Source: Cyprinodon diabolis (Eukaryota > Chordata > Actinopteri > Cyprinodontiformes > Cyprinodontidae). From it: DNA of 64,000 nucleotides. The position numbers and the translations under genes are program-made. Shown here one piece after another: positions 1-11,919 of the stretch. The stretch lies in contig CM060083.1 in the NCBI GenBank assembly GCA_030533445.1, forward strand, positions 31,637,666-31,701,665. The letters run 5' to 3'. The number at the start of each line of letters is the position of its first letter. Positions within the stretch are counted from its first letter, which is position 1. A model generated the notes under the pieces. That model did no database searches. It was not told the DNA's origin and saw only the letters and a list, made by a program, of their open reading frames with translations.

Positions 1-1540
1 CAGACATTTTGAAGAATCAACCGTTCCCAGGGTTCAGGAGTTGGAATATTTGCGAAGTCAGCTCCTCTCACATTCATTCAGAAAGCTCCCTGGATTAACC
101 TCAACTTTAGGACAGATCCTGTTTCTTCTCCTGCAGAGACAGAGCTGAACTAGAACAGCTAGAAACAGGACCTGAAGCACTGGAGGCAAACACATGATTG
201 CCCGTACCCTGTCATGATATATGATTTTTATCTGCATGAACTATTCATATGAACTCTTCATAATCCTTCAGTTAAACCACAAGCCTCCAGGCGTTTCGGA
301 AAAAACAGTTTATTGCAAAGCTGATGAGAAATGACAGAAAGGCTTGGGAGGATTGAGGGGAAAGAAGTTTTTCACATTTAGAAGAAAACAAGTGAAAGCA
401 GAAATAATTTGTTCTCTCAGCAGATGGACATCCTTTATGAACTTTCAAACAAATTAGATGCTTTGAAATGTTAAACTGAAAGAAGAAGCAAAACCAGCCG
501 TTTCAAACAAGAATAACAACCTCCTTGGTTTGAGGCATAGGTCAAAAGCTTTTTTAATGGATTAAAATGTGTATGACGCACATTTTTTGTATATATAATT
601 GACATTGTTTTATCTTGTAATAAAATGTACCTTGGAGAATCACAGACTGTTCAGAATAATGAAAGAACCAACATATGACAAAGGTGTGTTTGTGGCCACA
701 GACATCTATAACGCCTTGGATTTTGTCAGGGTACAACAAAAACTTTAATGCATATCACAGGATTTTATGTGTTAAGCCAAAGGTAAATGATACATTATAA
801 ATCATCTGTTTTCAAAATTTCTACTTAGTCATTTTGAAAATTACTATTTAATTAAATCCACGACAACCATCAGCTTCAGAAATTGGGGAAAAATCCAGGC
901 AGGACAGCTATGAAAGCCTTTAAGACAAGATCCAGTCATAAAACAATGTCCCAAGCTTTGAACATCTGAGAGAGGACTTCTAAAAGGACTTAGGTGGAAA
1001 TGGCTGTCCCCCTAAACGTACAGGCCCTAAAGGAAATAATTGATCAAAGAAGTGTAAAAAAACAGAAGGGGGATGGTGGATTTTTTTTTTCTTTTTTTGA
1101 AAGCATACATAGCCTAATTAATATAGTCTATTAAACTAAAGCAATATGCATGGTATGGTTGTTAGATGTCAGGTATGCCGGTCATTGACTTTTACCAAGC
1201 CGCCTTACAGCAGAACTGCAGCCAGTCCCTGGATTGGCATGGCTATCATTGCCCCTACATAGTTAGAGGCAAATATCCCACTGGGATCAGCTTTATAGTC
1301 ATGGTAGGACACTTCTTTGATTTTATTTATTTTGCTCAGGCTACTCATAAGCCCGCAGCCTGCCAAATGTTGAAAGGGCTATATTATTGTCATTACTATT
1401 GATATATAGTAGAAAATTTGCACATTTAGTAATAAAATGTTACAGGGGATGGTATGGGGGGATGGGAATTTAAGAAGGGGGATGATTTTTAAGATTTTTT
1501 TAAGAAGGGGGACGCCATCCCCCCTCATCCCTCCTCAGCT
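1..1540. other. intergenic, no gene seen
   Basis: I see no exon-like structure in this stretch. The small open frames (for example 1166-1402 plus, 554-739 minus) have no recognisable domain or splice context. G-rich tracts with repeated GGGGGATGG-type motifs at about 1065-1085 and 1440-1515 look like pieces of an old dispersed repeat that I cannot classify. Confidence 0.5.
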
Positions 1541-1544
1541 TGCA

Positions 1545-2600
1545 TGGTGGAGCTGCAGAGATGCACAGCTCAGGGGGAATCTGTTAATAGAGACAGAAGA
1601 CAGAGAGTCACTGATGAAAGATATATACAGCAGAAAGTATGGAATAAAACCAATGTTTTATTAAACTATGTGGGATTGAAAACCAATAATGCACATCACA
1701 TCAACAAACCATTTCTTCTGTAAGACATGGATGTGGCAGCATCATTCTGTGGGGAGCTCAAAAAGCTACAGAAAGTGTTGTTATGGACTTAAGATTGGGG
1801 CAAGGTTCAGCTTCTAGAAGGACGATAGCCCAAACCAAGGCCCCGTCCACACAAAGCCGAACCCTGGCCTAAACGCACAAATTTTTCACCAAACCGGCCT
1901 CTCATCCATACGAAGCTGGCGTTTTGGGGGTCTGTAAACGATCTTTTTTTAATTCAGCCTTCAGAGTGGGAAGATTTTTAAACGCCGTTTTCGCGTTTCC
2001 ATCTTTAAGCTCTAACCGCATTTTTTTTTACACGCATGCGTCATAGCATCGCCTCTAAACATGCATGCGCGAAACAGTATCACAACAACAATGGCGCCGT
2101 ACTGTGTTGAATGGTTGCTGCTCATGCTACTCACCCTGCTGTCGGGCTTACAACAGAATCTTCTTCTTCTGGAATATCTCCAGGAAGAACAGAGCAATAT
2201 CGACGACATAGTTCAGCACCTGAATTTGACTGAACCACGAAAATGGACCCGCAGGGCAACCATGTATAAATATTAGTGCGCATGCCCAATATTTCATTGC
2301 CTATTTTTGCTTTGGCACGACAGCGCCACTTACAGGCCTGGCATACATTTTGTAGCGTTTTCATGCATTCATGTGGACGATAACATTTATTTTACGTCTC
2401 CGTCTTTACGACAAACGTTCTGGAAAATATTAGCGTTTCGTGTTCGTTTTGACTTCGTGTGGACGGGGCCCAAGACCCTAAAGCTACAATACAGTGGTTA
2501 AGAACAAAGCAAATTGGTATTAGAATGGCCTAGTCAAAGTCGAAGGCCTAAATCTGACTTATGATCTTTGATTAAACTTGAAAACCGATGGTTAGAATCC
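1545..2600 (+). mobile_element. decayed Tc1-like transposon, split by a MITE insertion
   Basis: The stretch resembles the common fish Tc1/mariner transposase region, read on the plus strand. GAGCTGCAGAGAT near 1552, GGCAGCATCATTCTGTGGGG near 1735 and AGAATGGCCTAGTCAAAGTC near 2522 all have counterparts, in this order, in Tc1-like elements. The coding frame is destroyed by stops and indels. The relic is interrupted exactly at 1839-2470 by a separate element; removing it rejoins the two halves in the expected order. It is a dead, old copy. Confidence 0.65.
1839..2470 (+). mobile_element. non-autonomous DNA transposon (MITE), copy 1
   Basis: The 632-bp element is bounded by inverted termini: GGCCCCGTCCACAC at the left and its complement GTGTGGACGGGGCC at the right. 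The trinucleotide CAA lies on both sides (1836-1838 and 2471-2473), a likely 3-bp target duplication. A 3-bp duplication with G-rich termini suggests a PIF/Harbinger-type family, but no transposase is present. Short open frames inside occur in both copies and may be leftover coding sequence; I do not recognise them. It lies inside an older Tc1 relic. Confidence 0.8.
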
Positions 2601-3417
2601 CTTCTTTAAATCTGAATGGACAATATTGTGAACAGCGGGCACAATTCTCAGCTTATAGAAGAAACACACAAAAATACCTACAGCTGGGATAAAACTGACC
2701 TAATACATTATTCTTATGAATAATGAAGAGTTATTTTCTTTCAAATCTCAATTATGTTCTGTGTTACGTCTGAAACAGAAAAGTAATAAAACACATTAAT
2801 GGTTGTGTTTGTGAAATATAAGAAATTATTTACTTTCTCTCAACATTTAAATGGAGCAAGCTGCCCTCTCAGTCTCTCTCTGACAGTAGATCAGAATTCT
2901 CCCTTTCGAAAACATAAAACAATCCTTTTTTTAAACAATGGGACACTTTGATGCCTCACACTGCCTGAATAATAATAATTTAATGTGATCAACCCTGACT
3001 GAGGTCATTCTATATCACCACCTGTGACTGGCGGGTTCTACCCCATTACCAAACAGCCACTAATCCATTGGATTCTGTTAACGTCATGCACAAACACACA
3101 CGTACCGACTAGCCAAACGCCCCCAGCCACCCTGGCCTGTTCTAGATTAATTAGATTGCTCTCAGTTTAGTGGAGAGAGTTTCAGGAGCCATCCGGATCT
3201 CCTGTGAGTGCCTGTCGTGGTGCTGCAGTGGTAATAGTGTGGATTAGTCAAACAATAGATGTGGTGGTGAGATCAAGCTGTGAGGAGGCAGGGTTCACAG
3301 ATGGGATCAACATAGCTGCAGGGCTGGGCTGTAAACACACACATTCACACACACCCCAACACACACACACACACACAAGGCATATAGAGTTGGCATATGC
3401 AAATCTAACAAAACTGA
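2601..3417. other. intergenic, no gene seen
   Basis: Low-complexity AT-rich DNA containing a CA microsatellite at about 3334-3378. No exon, RNA gene or recognisable repeat family beyond the microsatellite was found. Confidence 0.4.
3334..3378. repeat. (CA)n microsatellite
   Basis: An interrupted run of AC dinucleotides broken by ATTC and CCCCA. It lies about 40 bp before MITE copy 2. Confidence 0.9.
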
Positions 3418-4025
3418 GGCCCCGTCCACACGAAGCCAAATCCTGGCCTAAACGCACAAATTTTTCACCAAACCAGCCTCTCATCCATACGAAAACGATC
3501 TTTTTTTTATTCAGCCTTCAGAGTGGGAAGATTTTGAAACGCCGTTTTCGCGTTTCCATCTTTAAGCTCTAGCCCCATTTTTTTTTTACACGCATGCGTC
3601 ATAGCGTCGCCTCTAAACACACATGCGCGAAACAGTATCACAACAACAATGGCGCCGTACTGTGTTGAATGGTTGCTGCTCATGCTACTCACCCTGCTGT
3701 CGGGCTTACAACAGAATCTTCTTCTGGAATATCTCCAGGAAGAACAGAGCAATATCGACGACATAGTTCAGCACCTGAATTTGACTGAACCACGAAAATG
3801 GACCCGCAGGGCAACCATGTATAAATATTAGTGCGCATGCCCAACATTTCATTGCCTATTTTTGCTTTGGCACGACAGCGCCACTTACAGGCCTGGCATA
3901 CATTTTGCAGCGTTTTCATGCATTCGTGTGGACGATGACATTTATTTTACGTCTCCGTCTTTACGACAAACGTTCTGGAAAATATTAGCGTTTCGTGTTC
4001 GTTTTGACTTCGTGTGGACGGGGCC
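3418..4025 (+). mobile_element. non-autonomous DNA transposon (MITE), copy 2
   Basis: A 608-bp second copy of the element at 1839-2470, in the same orientation and nearly identical over most of its length. It has the same termini (GGCCCCGTCCACACGAAG and its complement). TGA sits on both sides (3415-3417 and 4026-4028), supporting a 3-bp target duplication. Relative to copy 1 it lacks about 22 bp near the left end (after CATCCATACGAA) and one CTT unit near 3720. The differing flanking trinucleotides argue for two separate insertions rather than a segmental duplication. Confidence 0.82.
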
Positions 4026-4704
4026 TGAGGTTGAAGTAATTAGGCAAGATAGATGAGCAAAAAATAAGAATAGGTTCCTTGCATGTAATTCCTCTGTAGG
4101 CTTATTATACAATCAATATCATGTAAGTATACAGGCTAGGAAAATGTACACACATCCCCCAATAGTGCTTGTTTTGTTTGCAAGTTATTCCTTAGACTAC
4201 ATCTTTTTGCCAGAAAAAGGTTTTGCAGAATTGAAAAGTTAGCCAGCTTAATCCCATCAGATTTTTTTTTTTTTATGTATTTTTTTGGATCATTGCCCTT
4301 TTTGAACATCCAATTCTGTCCGAGACTGAACCATCCAACCCAAAATATCACATTTGGAGGAACAAATGAACAAACTAGAGACAAACCAGGCATGAGCTTA
4401 AGCTTGGGTGAAATCACAGCCTCCCATGTGGAAAATCCAAAAAACAAAGATTAGTATTCTGTGAGAATAAAGTAAGGCACAGTGGTGGCTGCATCATGCT
4501 ATGACACACTGATTCAATTTATTACCAAGATGGCTGAACCTTGAACAAGAATGGATATTTCTACAGGAGGGAGACCCCCCCCCCCCCATTTCTACAGGAG
4601 GGAGACCCACCCCCCCCCAAAAAAAAAGGGTTTAAATGGCTAACAGGCTGGTATTGAACTCCCCAAATCTCAGATATCTTCCTTTGGGAAAGAATTTGTG
4701 GGTT
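4026..4704. other. intergenic, no gene seen
   Basis: AT-rich DNA with C-runs at about 4577-4590 and 4610-4619 inside two tandem copies of ATTTCTACAGGAGGGAGACC (4557 and 4591). A short Tc1-like scrap may lie near 4480. No gene is visible. Confidence 0.4.
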
Positions 4705-4712
4705 ATTAAAAC

Positions 4713-5040
4713 TAGTGTTGCACCAATACCGATACCAGTATCAGACGGGGCACCGATACTGCCCTAAAATGGTGGTATCGGTATCGGCAAGTACCAACAA
4801 ACAGGGCACCGATACCATTTTGAGAGCCATAAGTTTATTCAACTATTGTCACCCACTCCTGGTAGGCAATAAAAAGCTCTACTGGATTCACTTTGTATTA
4901 GATTTTTTCCTGCTTCACAAAGGTAGGCAGCAGCTTGACAAAGCCATGATGGCAATTATTTTACATTATTATGGTATCGGCCGATACTGCACAGCCAGGT
5001 ATCGGTATCGGGGCCAAAAAATGGCATCGGCGCAACACTA
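4713..5040. mobile_element. hAT-type MITE with perfect 8-bp target duplication
   Basis: The 328-bp element starts TAGTGTTGCACC and ends GCGCAACACTA. ATTAAAAC is repeated exactly on both sides (4705-4712 and 5041-5048), the 8-bp duplication expected of hAT transposition. The termini are rich in repeated GGTATCGG/CCGATACC motifs, so both ends can fold. No transposase is encoded; the open frame across it has no recognisable domain. Confidence 0.88.
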
Positions 5041-5049
5041 ATTAAAACT

Positions 5050-6050
5050 CATGTCTCTGACAGGAAAACCAAGCAGTTTAAATGAATTCTACTAATGCTG
5101 CAAGGAAGAGCAGTGATGAAGAACAGCAACATACGTCATTGTCTGCACCCATGATATATTTCTGTCAGAGAATAAATATTATTTCTAATTTTTGTTAAGT
5201 TATATTAAAACTCATATCATTCAACTGTGATGTACATTGAATGGAGCTGAATATAGTTTTAAAATATTCCCACCTATGTCACCCGGTTATTATCAATTAG
5301 CTTCCAGAAATATTACAGAAACCCGTTCATCTGTTGTTGTTTTTTTTGAGTAATACTGACTATAAGGGTGTGTGACTCAGCTTGTGTCTGTGTGTGAATC
5401 ACATACTCTTGGAATATCCTCTTCCTGTGTGCCAGATGTCATCAGTGCTGGCAAAGACAACCTGCTGCGGATCATAATAATTGATGGATAAAGATGGCCA
5501 AAAGCAGCCAGAGGACAAACTCAATCTAAAAGATACGAAGCAACCGACAGGGATTCGGGATTATGGAAAGTTTTTACACATGTAAACTGAGACAATAGAT
5601 GGAGAAGAGGTAATATCTAAGCGAGGTGTTGAGATGTTGAAATCACTGTGTGTTTCATCCCCCCCACCTCCAACTCTGTAGGAACACCTTAACACAAATT
5701 CACTGTGACAAGTCTGTGCAGTGTTGATAAAGCCTTTCAGTTACCCATTAGGACCAAACATGGAGTCTATAATAAAGACTTCATGGGTTTTTTTAGTTAA
5801 ATGGTCTTAAGTCCCCATCAGAACATTGTTTAATCCGTCTGACATACCCACCAAAGTCAGTAAGTGGGGCTATTACCATAAACAGTGATTGGTCTGACTG
5901 ATTATTTAAAGAGGCTCCATGAATGATTTTAATAACTTTACACATAAAATGTTATCTTTATTATATAAAAACTGACAAACAAATGCTCAAACGAGTGCTG
6001 CACATATTTTTCACCTTTTGGTTCAGGAAATTTTAATCCTTTCATGAAAT
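5050..6050. other. intergenic, no gene seen
   Basis: No exon-like or RNA-like structure was seen here. The sequence is AT-rich, with no repeat family I can name. Confidence 0.35.
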
Positions 6051-6051
6051 T

Positions 6052-6404
6052 CCACCATGTCTGTTGGTTGTGCTGTCCTTTTTACATCTCTTTGCAGGTG
6101 ATGAAGCAGACTGAAATGGTTTTATCATTATCCCCCTTTTATCTCCTCTTTCGTTCATCTTTTCTCCTTTTTTTCTTTTTTTCATTTCCTGTTCTACTTG
6201 CATTGCAGTGTCCATATAATCTGTAAAACTCCCTGCATAATTATAATAAAGCTATTTATATGCATGAAACAAGCACAACACTATGGCGATAGCCGTACTG
6301 CTTCACTTGTGAAAGCAAAATCTGTTGGGCTCTTTTTGGCATCAAGACAATTATTCTTATTGCCACATTGCCAGACAGGACACTGTTAAAAAAAAAAACC
6401 CATC
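6052..6404 (+). repeat. dispersed A-tailed repeat, copy 1
   Basis: About 350 bp matching 42870-43220 in inverse orientation at high similarity. Both copies end with GGACACTGTT followed by a run of A (11 here, about 18 in the other). The shared A-run at one end suggests a retroposed family such as a SINE, LINE tail or processed RNA. The open frames across it (6044-6226, 6198-6389) are recognisable in both copies but have no domain that I can name. Confidence 0.6.
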
Positions 6405-7550
6405 TGTCTGGATGTATAGTGTATATATATATACATGTATATGTATACTTCTAGTTCCAACTGAAAAAAAGGAAAGCCAAGAAGAGGTATGAAGCCAGAA
6501 ACAAGTCCTCAATTTTATGACTTTAGACTTGGAACTTGGACTTTTAAGCCAATGACTTGGAACTTGAGTATGACTAACACCTGTTTACTTGAAAAGGCTG
6601 GAAATTTCAACCAGAATTTTTACCCTCAATAAACCCAAGTGTCTCTCCACACTCTGTAGGCGTGTGAGCTAAAACTTGCTCAATCAAATTAAATTTAGAA
6701 GCAAATAAATGTGGGATCCTAAGAACAATGTTTTAGGAACATAGACTTCACTACCCAATAAAAATGCAATACATGAAGAAAAAGAAACAGAGATGGAGAA
6801 ACTTCCAGCTTTTCTTTTGCTACAATAACTGACTTTAGTGAACTTCTTAAACTCAAAACGACTTGAGACTCAAAAAATCTTGTTCTCACCTTTGAAACTG
6901 AGAGCATGATGCTGCCGTGACAAGGGTTTAGGTGATTTTAGTCAGGTTTAGTTTTCTTTGGAGGAAAACATTTCTATTTTATAGGCAGAACAATAAAATA
7001 CATGATACCACTTTGTGTCTTTTTTGCATTTTGCATTAGGGATGGGATGTACAGGGGCCTCAAAGGTGCACTGAATCTTTCAACACTGATTTTAGATGCT
7101 TTAAGTGAAACCTTTATTTTATGAGTGAAAACAAATGACAAGGTTCTTTGTTTTCTAGAGTATCATCAACATCTTGTCTTGTGACTCAGTCCTGTCTTGA
7201 CAAGACATTGCATGTCGCTAAACGAGTTATTACACCCCCAATCTGAGAACATATCTGCTCTGTTTCTCATGTGAAAAAAATATACATCTTAATTTTTGAG
7301 TTACATTGGTATAATCGGTTTCCCCAGCATTCTTGATATGGTATAATTAAGATTTTAATTCATTTCTATGCTGCTGTAGTTGTTTTTGGATTCATTTTAA
7401 AGGTTTCCAGTAAAAAGCTACAGTAAAGTCAGAGGACAATGTAGAAGGTGAGAAACAAGAGGCTGAGAAAAAAAAGCCAAACTAAAGGCGAGTTTGTGAA
7501 TCTACATTTGTAGAAAGACAAACGGATTAAGATGCTTTGGGTTATCCATT
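6405..7550. other. intergenic, no gene seen
   Basis: A TA-rich patch follows the A-tailed repeat at about 6420-6448. The rest is AT-rich DNA without an exon or RNA gene that I can support. Confidence 0.35.
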
Positions 7551-7599
7551 CAAGCCTTCATGTTTTGAATTAATTTTGCATGTAGATGCAGAGGAGCTT

Positions 7600-7960
7600 C
7601 TGCCGTTTTATGTCTGAGGTTGAAAGCCCATCCCCCCCTCTCAGTGCCTGCAGAGAAAGCAGGCAAGTCTGGTAAAAGATGGGGGCAGGGCTGCTCCCTG
7701 TCTCTGCCTTCCTCCAGTCCCTGGGGCCCTTCGACAGCTGCTCGTGGAGGCCTGGGGCTGCTGCTTATGGCCGAGCAGAGCCACAACCACATCCTGGAAG
7801 ACTCAGGGAAGAACTCATGCGTGCTCACGGCCATGAAGCAGATCAGCCTGAAAATAAAAACGGCCTTCACAAAGAAGTCTCCATGTTTACTCAGTCTGTC
7901 CACTTGTGTCAACATTTAAAGAAGCTCTGCGTGTCTGAGTGGGTGGGAGGAGGCGCAAGA
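7600..7960. other. GC-rich island with overlapping open frames, function unknown
   Basis: This stretch is clearly GC-richer than its surroundings and is open in several frames: 7620-7919 and 7679-7966 on plus, 7550-7915 on minus. None of the translations shows a domain I recognise and no convincing splice pair brackets it. It could be a conserved non-coding element, an exon of an unrecognised transcript or a decayed gene piece. It lies downstream of pwwp2b, where inpp5a follows in the human order, but no INPP5A motif is visible. Confidence 0.3.
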
Positions 7961-7969
7961 CACTAACAC

Positions 7970-10240
7970 GCCAGTATTTAACAGGTTTGAAGTCCATCAT
8001 AAATGACGGCTGCTTCCTGCCAGGGCCTGGATTGTGATTATCCAGGTCACATGATTTAACCTAAAGGCTGGTCTGTAAACTGTCCAGTGGAACCTCACCC
8101 AGATCCTTAGGTTATATGTGGTTCTCTCTGGAATTTTATCAGTCCCATTTGGAAAGATTGGGAAAATATCAAACAGAAATGAAGAAAAAATGCAGCAGTT
8201 CATAAGAAATGCAATCGATTTAATAGCCTAGGATGAGTAGAGCTAGTCAATCTGATGAAAAACTATACTAGGGTTGCACAAAAAGCTTTAATCTCGGAAA
8301 ATATCAGCACTCATTGGTTTACATAAGTTACACATAATGGAGCTCCCTTTGTAACTCTAGTAAAAGGAGAAAAAAAGTAGATTATATTGAAATCCCCATG
8401 AAGATGCCAAGTCATCATGGAAAAATGAGCAGCAGCAGAGCTGACTGGAGTATTTTATTTTTTTATACAGTGATTCTGTTACCATTTTGACTACAAGAAA
8501 ACCTTCAGATTAGGTATTTAGCTCTATCTATCATCTGCATTATATAACTGTCATATTAAACCAACATGTTCTGTTATGCTATTGGAATAAAGAAGTAATC
8601 ATTGTGTTTTTGATGTACTAAATAATTATGCATTAACATTTACTGTAGATAAAGCCCATAAGGTATCAAACACTGGCTGTTTTCCAACTCTATGCTATCC
8701 TAAATCTACATTTGAATGCCAGGAGTAAAGCAATAAATGATTAACAAGGATCAATAAAAACGACTTGGTTAAAAAGTCTGCTCAGCAAAAGGTGGTTGTC
8801 AATAGATGGCAGGAATGAGAAATGACTGTGAGACGTCAAGGACAAAGAAGGTGACAGGTCTCCTGAGCATGGCTCTGAACACGGGCCAACGCCGTTTGCC
8901 TAAAGCTACCGTACCTTTTGTTTTGCAACTTCAGCCGAAGTTGGAATGTGTCAAATAAACACCAACTTGTTAGGCGGGGTGGTTTTCATTGTATCTAATG
9001 GCCTTTAAGGTTTCTGTGTTTTTAGAAACCAAAGAGCAAAAGCATCTGCTGAGGGGGGAGAAGGAAAATAACCTATTTATTTTTTCATCTCTGTTCATAT
9101 TAGGAGTTTATAAACTCTGATAAAAAAATAAAAAAAAACTTTACAGGAACTAGATGAAGTTGTAAATCTGTGTATTAGGTCATCATTATTTAAAAAGGTC
9201 CTTGTTTTTAGCAAATTGAAATATTCAATTTAGGATAAAATTTAAAAAAGCCTGAATGTGGTCACATCCATTTTGTAGCTTACCTGAAAAATTGAGCTTT
9301 TGATTTCCTAGTCAGTCCGAACACCCCATATTCTTAAATCTTAAAGCAATTTTTCTTTGAGTCATTAATCAGCTACAATAGACCACAGCTTTGAGGGAAT
9401 TAAGTTTCCTTCAAAGGGTGTATATGGTCTGAAACAATTTTTAGGTAGGTGCAATGTGAAGCAGAACAGTGTCCAAACCATCACAATATCTCTGCTTACT
9501 GCTCCCTTCCCACAATGCACCTGCATATCCATGAGACGGAAAGAGAAACCAGATGCAGCCACCTTCCTCTGTTGCTCTTTTGTAAAGTCCTGGTGTTTTG
9601 CATGTCGACTATTAACACACTGACTGCTCTGCAGCCATGCACTGTCTATTCTGCCTTCTTTCCATCAGAACCAGCCTTAGTATTGGAACTAGTACAGCTT
9701 GTCCTTTTGATATGCTAAGCTGCGTTGGATTACTTTTTATTGTTGAATGTTTTGAAGATGCTCTGAGCCGATCTGCCCATTTTTCCTCACTGACTGAATG
9801 TCAGTGGTTTTGATTTAATGTTGGATTGATTTATCTTTTCTAGTTTATGGACTTTGGAAACAAACTGGAGGTCCTGGGGATAAAGGACGCTTTCTCAACA
9901 TGCATAGGTTCCAGCCACAGTTTGAACCCAGGAGACAATAGCACCAGCTACTCCTCTTCTTTTATTTTATATACTTTTTTTCTGTTTGTAATGGAACTCT
10001 TCTCCTCTAGTGAAACTGTTTTCCATACTTCTAATATCCACCTTTCTAGAACCGTTTAACCACCTTCTCACCAGAACTTCTTCTGCAAACCCTTGGGATC
10101 ATGCGCATCATGTTACTCCTCACACAAGACCACCCAACATGTGAATGAGGGATAACAGGCGTGTTGCCTGAGCAACATCAAGGACAGGTGTGCTTTCTTA
10201 GCTTCAGCTACAAGTTCTGCGTCTGCATCCCCTCATGCTG
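7970..10240. other. intergenic, no gene seen
   Basis: Contains several short open frames without domains. A moderately GC-balanced patch at about 8800-9060 includes the forkhead-like site AAATAAACACC and may be regulatory, but this cannot be shown from one sequence. Confidence 0.35.
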
Positions 10241-10249
10241 AGCTCATAC

Positions 10250-10420
10250 AGGCCTGGCTTCCTGCAAAGTTAATTAAGGCCACAGCTTGCATGGAGGCAT
10301 ATCATTAGCAGTAATTGCACACAGCATCTCACTGCCATGTGCCTCGCATTTTTTTCCATCTTTGTTCCAGATTTAGGCTCCGTTGATCCATGAAGGAGCA
10401 GCGCGCAGCTCCAAATAAAA
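10250..10420. promoter_or_regulatory. candidate conserved element with clustered homeodomain-like cores
   Basis: The block is non-repetitive and carries several TAAT/ATTA cores close together: TTAATTAAGG near 10270, CATTAGCAGTAATTGC near 10303. Such clusters are typical of vertebrate developmental enhancers. No coding frame or repeat similarity explains it. The claim rests only on base composition and motif density and needs cross-species alignment. Confidence 0.25.
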
Positions 10421-11184
10421 AGACGATGGGGGAAGGAGTGATGCAACTTTATTGGCCTGCACATCTGTCCATGAGAGGAACATGGACAGATGGAATTTTA
10501 GACAGAGGTGCACATGTGGATGGAAGATGAGGTTCCATGGCATCTCCTGGAAACTCTGAGATTTACGCCGAAGCAGAGTGTGTTTGTTGTACAAGCTTGA
10601 GCTGAGGTGTGCTTGTTTTTATGTAAACACTAGAACTTCTGTTCTCTCCTACTAGTTCAGGACATGCTGTACTGAAACAGCCAAGGTTGAAATGCAAATG
10701 CACTTGATTCAATAAAGATAAATTGGATTTTACCCCCTTTTTTTAACAGATGTTGAAAATAGTTGAGGAAAGAAGAAAATATATAAACAGATACAGTTTT
10801 TAATTAAGTAATCTAAGAAAGCTACAGATTTAGTGGCATTGTACATTCACTCATTAAAATGCCAGGTGTTTGCGATGACAAAGATAAATCTTTTCTAAAT
10901 GTGTTCAATGCTCAATGTTGGATTCACGTGTAAAATTGAATTGAACTGAATTGTAAGGTTAAAAATGTAAAATAAAAAAAAGTACCTTAATCTAGTTGTA
11001 CAAGGATTCACATTGTAGAACTGATACTTTGTTAAAACACCTTTTGCTTTCATTGGTTGCCACCTTTGTTTCTAGTTTACCAAAACCGTCTCTAAATATT
11101 TACAGATCGGTGCTAATATCTTCCTTATCTACATATTCTTCTTTTGTCTCAAACTCTCACTGTTCCTCAGCAGAAGGACGCTAT

Positions 11185-11355
11185 TTTTCCTCTCCACTGT
11201 CACTGCATGCATGCTTGCTATGAGAGATTGCCGAAAAAATCAACAAAAAGGAATCTGCTGGGTTTCCTTTAACCAATCGGTCTGTATGATCTAATTGAAG
11301 GGATTCAGTAAAGCTCCTTAAGATGACATTTATATAAATAAACCGAATTAAACCG
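11185..11355 (+). repeat. 3'-tail fragment of a fish LINE family
   Basis: Shares the segment TTCCTCTCCACTGTC...GCATGC...GAGATTGC...TGCTGGGTTTCC with the longer copy at 40600-41185. It ends in the degraded terminal motif AAGATGACATTTATATAAATAAA. It is a short, diverged, plus-strand copy. Confidence 0.65.
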
Positions 11356-11604
11356 GTAGTCCATCAGGATTCCTAAACTTGTGAATATGTGCAGAGTTTT
11401 CCAGCACTATGATTGATTGTGAGGACATATCTTGTCCACAGCTCTCTTCATGAGACCTCCCTCTACTTCTTCTGACAGATTTAGTTATGAAATCTGATCC
11501 AGACATCTAATCCTCTCTAATAAAATCCCCCTTACTGATTAGGATCTATGTTTCTACTAATGAGGATAAATGAGTAAAAGCCTGTTCAGCCTTCTAGATT
11601 TATG

Positions 11605-11915
11605 ATAGTGTTGGTGGAGCGTGTTCTTTTTCTGGGTGGATCATTAAAATAAGTGGTCCTCCTAATTGTCAGTCATTCTGGTGATATTTTACATTAGGCT
11701 GTCATATGGGCTTGTCCCCATTCTCACTTACCATCTGTGAGTCTGATATAGTGGAAAAATTGCAAATCTTCTTTAGGTAAGTAAGCTTGTATGAGCGATG
11801 CATAGAGCAACTTTTAAACAGAGCGTGCATGAGGAGAAATGGACTCGTGCACGCTCTCGCACCTGTTTAATAGGTGTTCCCTCCAAGGAGCGGGTACAGG
11901 GTTGTGCATTTCCTT
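11605..11915 (+). repeat. dispersed repeat B, copy without internal insertion
   Basis: Two blocks match 62980-63060 (GTTCTTTTTCTGGGTGGATCAT) and 63548-63760 (TGAGCGATGCA, then AGAGCGT, GGAGCGGGTACAGGGTTGTGCA). In this copy the blocks are adjacent; in the other they are separated by about 485 bp of inserted element. The family is not identified. Confidence 0.6.
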
Positions 11916-11919
11916 CTTT

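Noticed and set aside
2061..2276. Small open frame in MITE copy 1 (and its twin at 3649-3831)
   Set aside because: Shared because the elements are copies; could be leftover transposon coding sequence, but there is no recognisable domain and it is too short to call a gene.
4440..4580. Possible third Tc1 relic (GGTGGCTGCATCATGCTATG)
   Set aside because: Only one short match; too little to support a feature.
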